Origin: Cytophagaceae bacterium UBA6715
GTDB lineage: Bacteria > Bacteroidota > Bacteroidia > Cytophagales > Spirosomataceae
Direction: 5' to 3'
DNA length: 15,530 nucleotides
Assembly (NCBI GenBank): GCA_002454335.1
Contig: DKIP01000110.1
Coordinates: forward strand, 1 to 15,530
The notes below the pieces were generated by a model. It saw only the letters and a list, made by a program, of their open reading frames with translations, did not search any database and was not told the origin of the DNA. Made by a program: the position numbers and the translations under genes. Within the stretch, counting starts at the first letter, position 1; every line of letters starts with the position of its first letter. Below, piece after piece: positions 15,401 through 15,530 of this stretch.

Positions 15401-15530
15401 TTTCTTCTTTTTCAATAGTTAAATCATGCCAATCATGAATGCCATCGCCATTTAAATCTGGTAGCCACGCATTTTTTTCCGAATTTTCTGGTGCAAATGT
15501 TCGATGTAAAAATGCTTTGCGATCTTCAAC
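12486..15530 (-). CDS. Exported PVC-type dehydrogenase: beta-propeller, HEAT repeats and c-type cytochrome domain (5' end outside window)
   Basis: The frame is open to base 15530, so 1014 residues are visible and the start and signal peptide are missing. The Met at 15297-15299 is internal, because 77 sensible residues precede it. Visible residues about 20-60 hold two calcium-loop-like motifs, DLNGDGIHD and DKNGDGYAD. Residues about 70-365 fit the glucose/sorbosone-dehydrogenase-like beta-propeller of the 'membrane-bound dehydrogenase' family (GFGGHGMSSVIEGPDGKIYW; YGIRNTHEFAFD). From about 385 to 870 many HEAT-like helical repeats follow. The C-terminus is a heme-binding module with CIRCH (Cys895, Cys898, His899) and a likely axial Met in SMPPMGG (Met991 or Met994). 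The layout is that of the large Piru_Ver/TIGR02603-TIGR02604 proteins of planctomycetes, verrucomicrobia and Bacteroidota, thought to oxidise carbohydrates outside the cytoplasm. The substrate is unknown. A heptamer array and a terminator follow the stop. Confidence 0.92.
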   Translation of the reverse strand, partial: VEDRKAFLHRTFAPENSEKNAWLPDLNGDGIHDWHDLTIEKEEIWKLEDKNGDGYADQGTRILNQFNQEVTDVAGGLLVRKKDAFVAVGPDLWRLDNTNKKGLWTNAKSIATGFAVHIGFGGHGMSSVIEGPDGKIYWQIGDIGANITTVDGRNLPNPNSGVLVRSNPDGTDFEIVAYGIRNTHEFAFDHYGNIISSDNDGDHPGESERLVHIVEGADIGWRSNWQYGKYTDPKNNLYKVWMDEKLYLPRWEGQAAYIIPPIRNYHNGPTGMVFNPGTALGKKWQNKFFLVEFVGNANNSHIWAFDLKPKGASFDFNSEVDVVSGILPTGIRFGPEGALYAADWVNGWDVKNFGRVWKLDVNEESNDLAAERQKTKEFIQMEYAKAPLSQLSELLFYGDMRVRQKAQFELVARGESNSLLQAINQKDNQLARVHGIWGIGQIARTKPSLNELLLPLIQDADVEIQAQAIKVLGDNKFSSAAASIIPRLASSTPRVQFFAAQALGRMGATQAVNPLLELIKQNQDQDVYLRHAAVLALSRIGQVEPIAALATSTNRSLRIAAVLVLRRLKNPAVAQFLQDADEYIVTEAARAIHDDESIPEALPALAQTLRVSNWKSEALIRRAINACLRVGTAKEIDLLVAYVQRQDIPDALRAEAIATLGTWGNPSVLDRVDGRYRGHLDRNASDVVAKIGSIIPHFLKSKNLEVLTATGQLIAELGIQDVKSEQTQLFLNHPSPKVRASQLSSLIALKDQNLPLLLTKGIEDIDRNIRALALGSLDKISITKTQLPSITNPIFEKGSLPEQQQLLQSIAKMPAANTQDVLADLITRMVDNKLPAGIKLDLMEAVEATKSELLVAKLDALRTKGTLTDEYKDALYGGNIQNGNLIFTRNQSVECIRCHNVGGEGGVVGPSLKGIGRRLTREQILQALIEPSARIAPGYGMISLVLTDGQEVTGTVIQETEGEIQLKTSEAEPLRIATARIKSRENYPSSMPPMGGLMSKREIRDVVEFLSSLK

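Overview
The window looks like a chromosome segment of a Bacteroidota bacterium, most likely of the Cytophagales type. The evidence is moderate to low GC, starts without Shine-Dalgarno motifs, a TAnnTTTG-type promoter box, and a gene mix of exported PIG-L deacetylase, Tat-exported Gfo/Idh/MocA oxidoreductase, GH30 glycosidase and PVC-type cytochrome/HEAT protein. The genus is inference. All eight supported genes lie on the minus strand, so transcription runs from high to low coordinates. The genes at both window edges are cut off.

Region A (15530 to about 12339): the C-terminal 1014 residues of a large exported dehydrogenase-like protein (beta-propeller, HEAT repeats, c-type cytochrome). It is followed 7 nt after its stop by a tandem heptamer array and then by a good rho-independent terminator.

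Region B (12338 to 12124): gene-free. It holds a second, degenerate heptamer array and a promoter-like box touching the start of the next gene.

Region C (12123 to 5674): a compact four-gene unit made of a small exported acidic protein of unknown function, dabA, dabB (1 nt after dabA) and a SulP/STAS anion transporter (12 nt after dabB), closed by a hairpin/T-run terminator. DabA and DabB form the DAB inorganic-carbon pump. DabA keeps the four zinc-site residues of characterised DabA in the expected spacing. SulP family members include bicarbonate importers. The unit is best read as a dissolved inorganic carbon uptake operon. No RuBisCO or carbonic anhydrase is in the window, so the carbon may feed anaplerotic carboxylation, or carboxylases may be elsewhere.

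Region D (5673 to 1): a carbohydrate-catabolic group of exported proteins: a GH30 glycosidase, then after a repeat-filled gap a Tat-exported Gfo/Idh/MocA oxidoreductase that overlaps a PIG-L deacetylase by 4 bp (ATGA).

The intergenic DNA is unusually structured. Three stretches keep a 7-bp period (3965-4090, 12191-12306, 12374-12478). Two copies of a paired palindrome (3793-3835, 5575-5616) differ by compensatory base changes.
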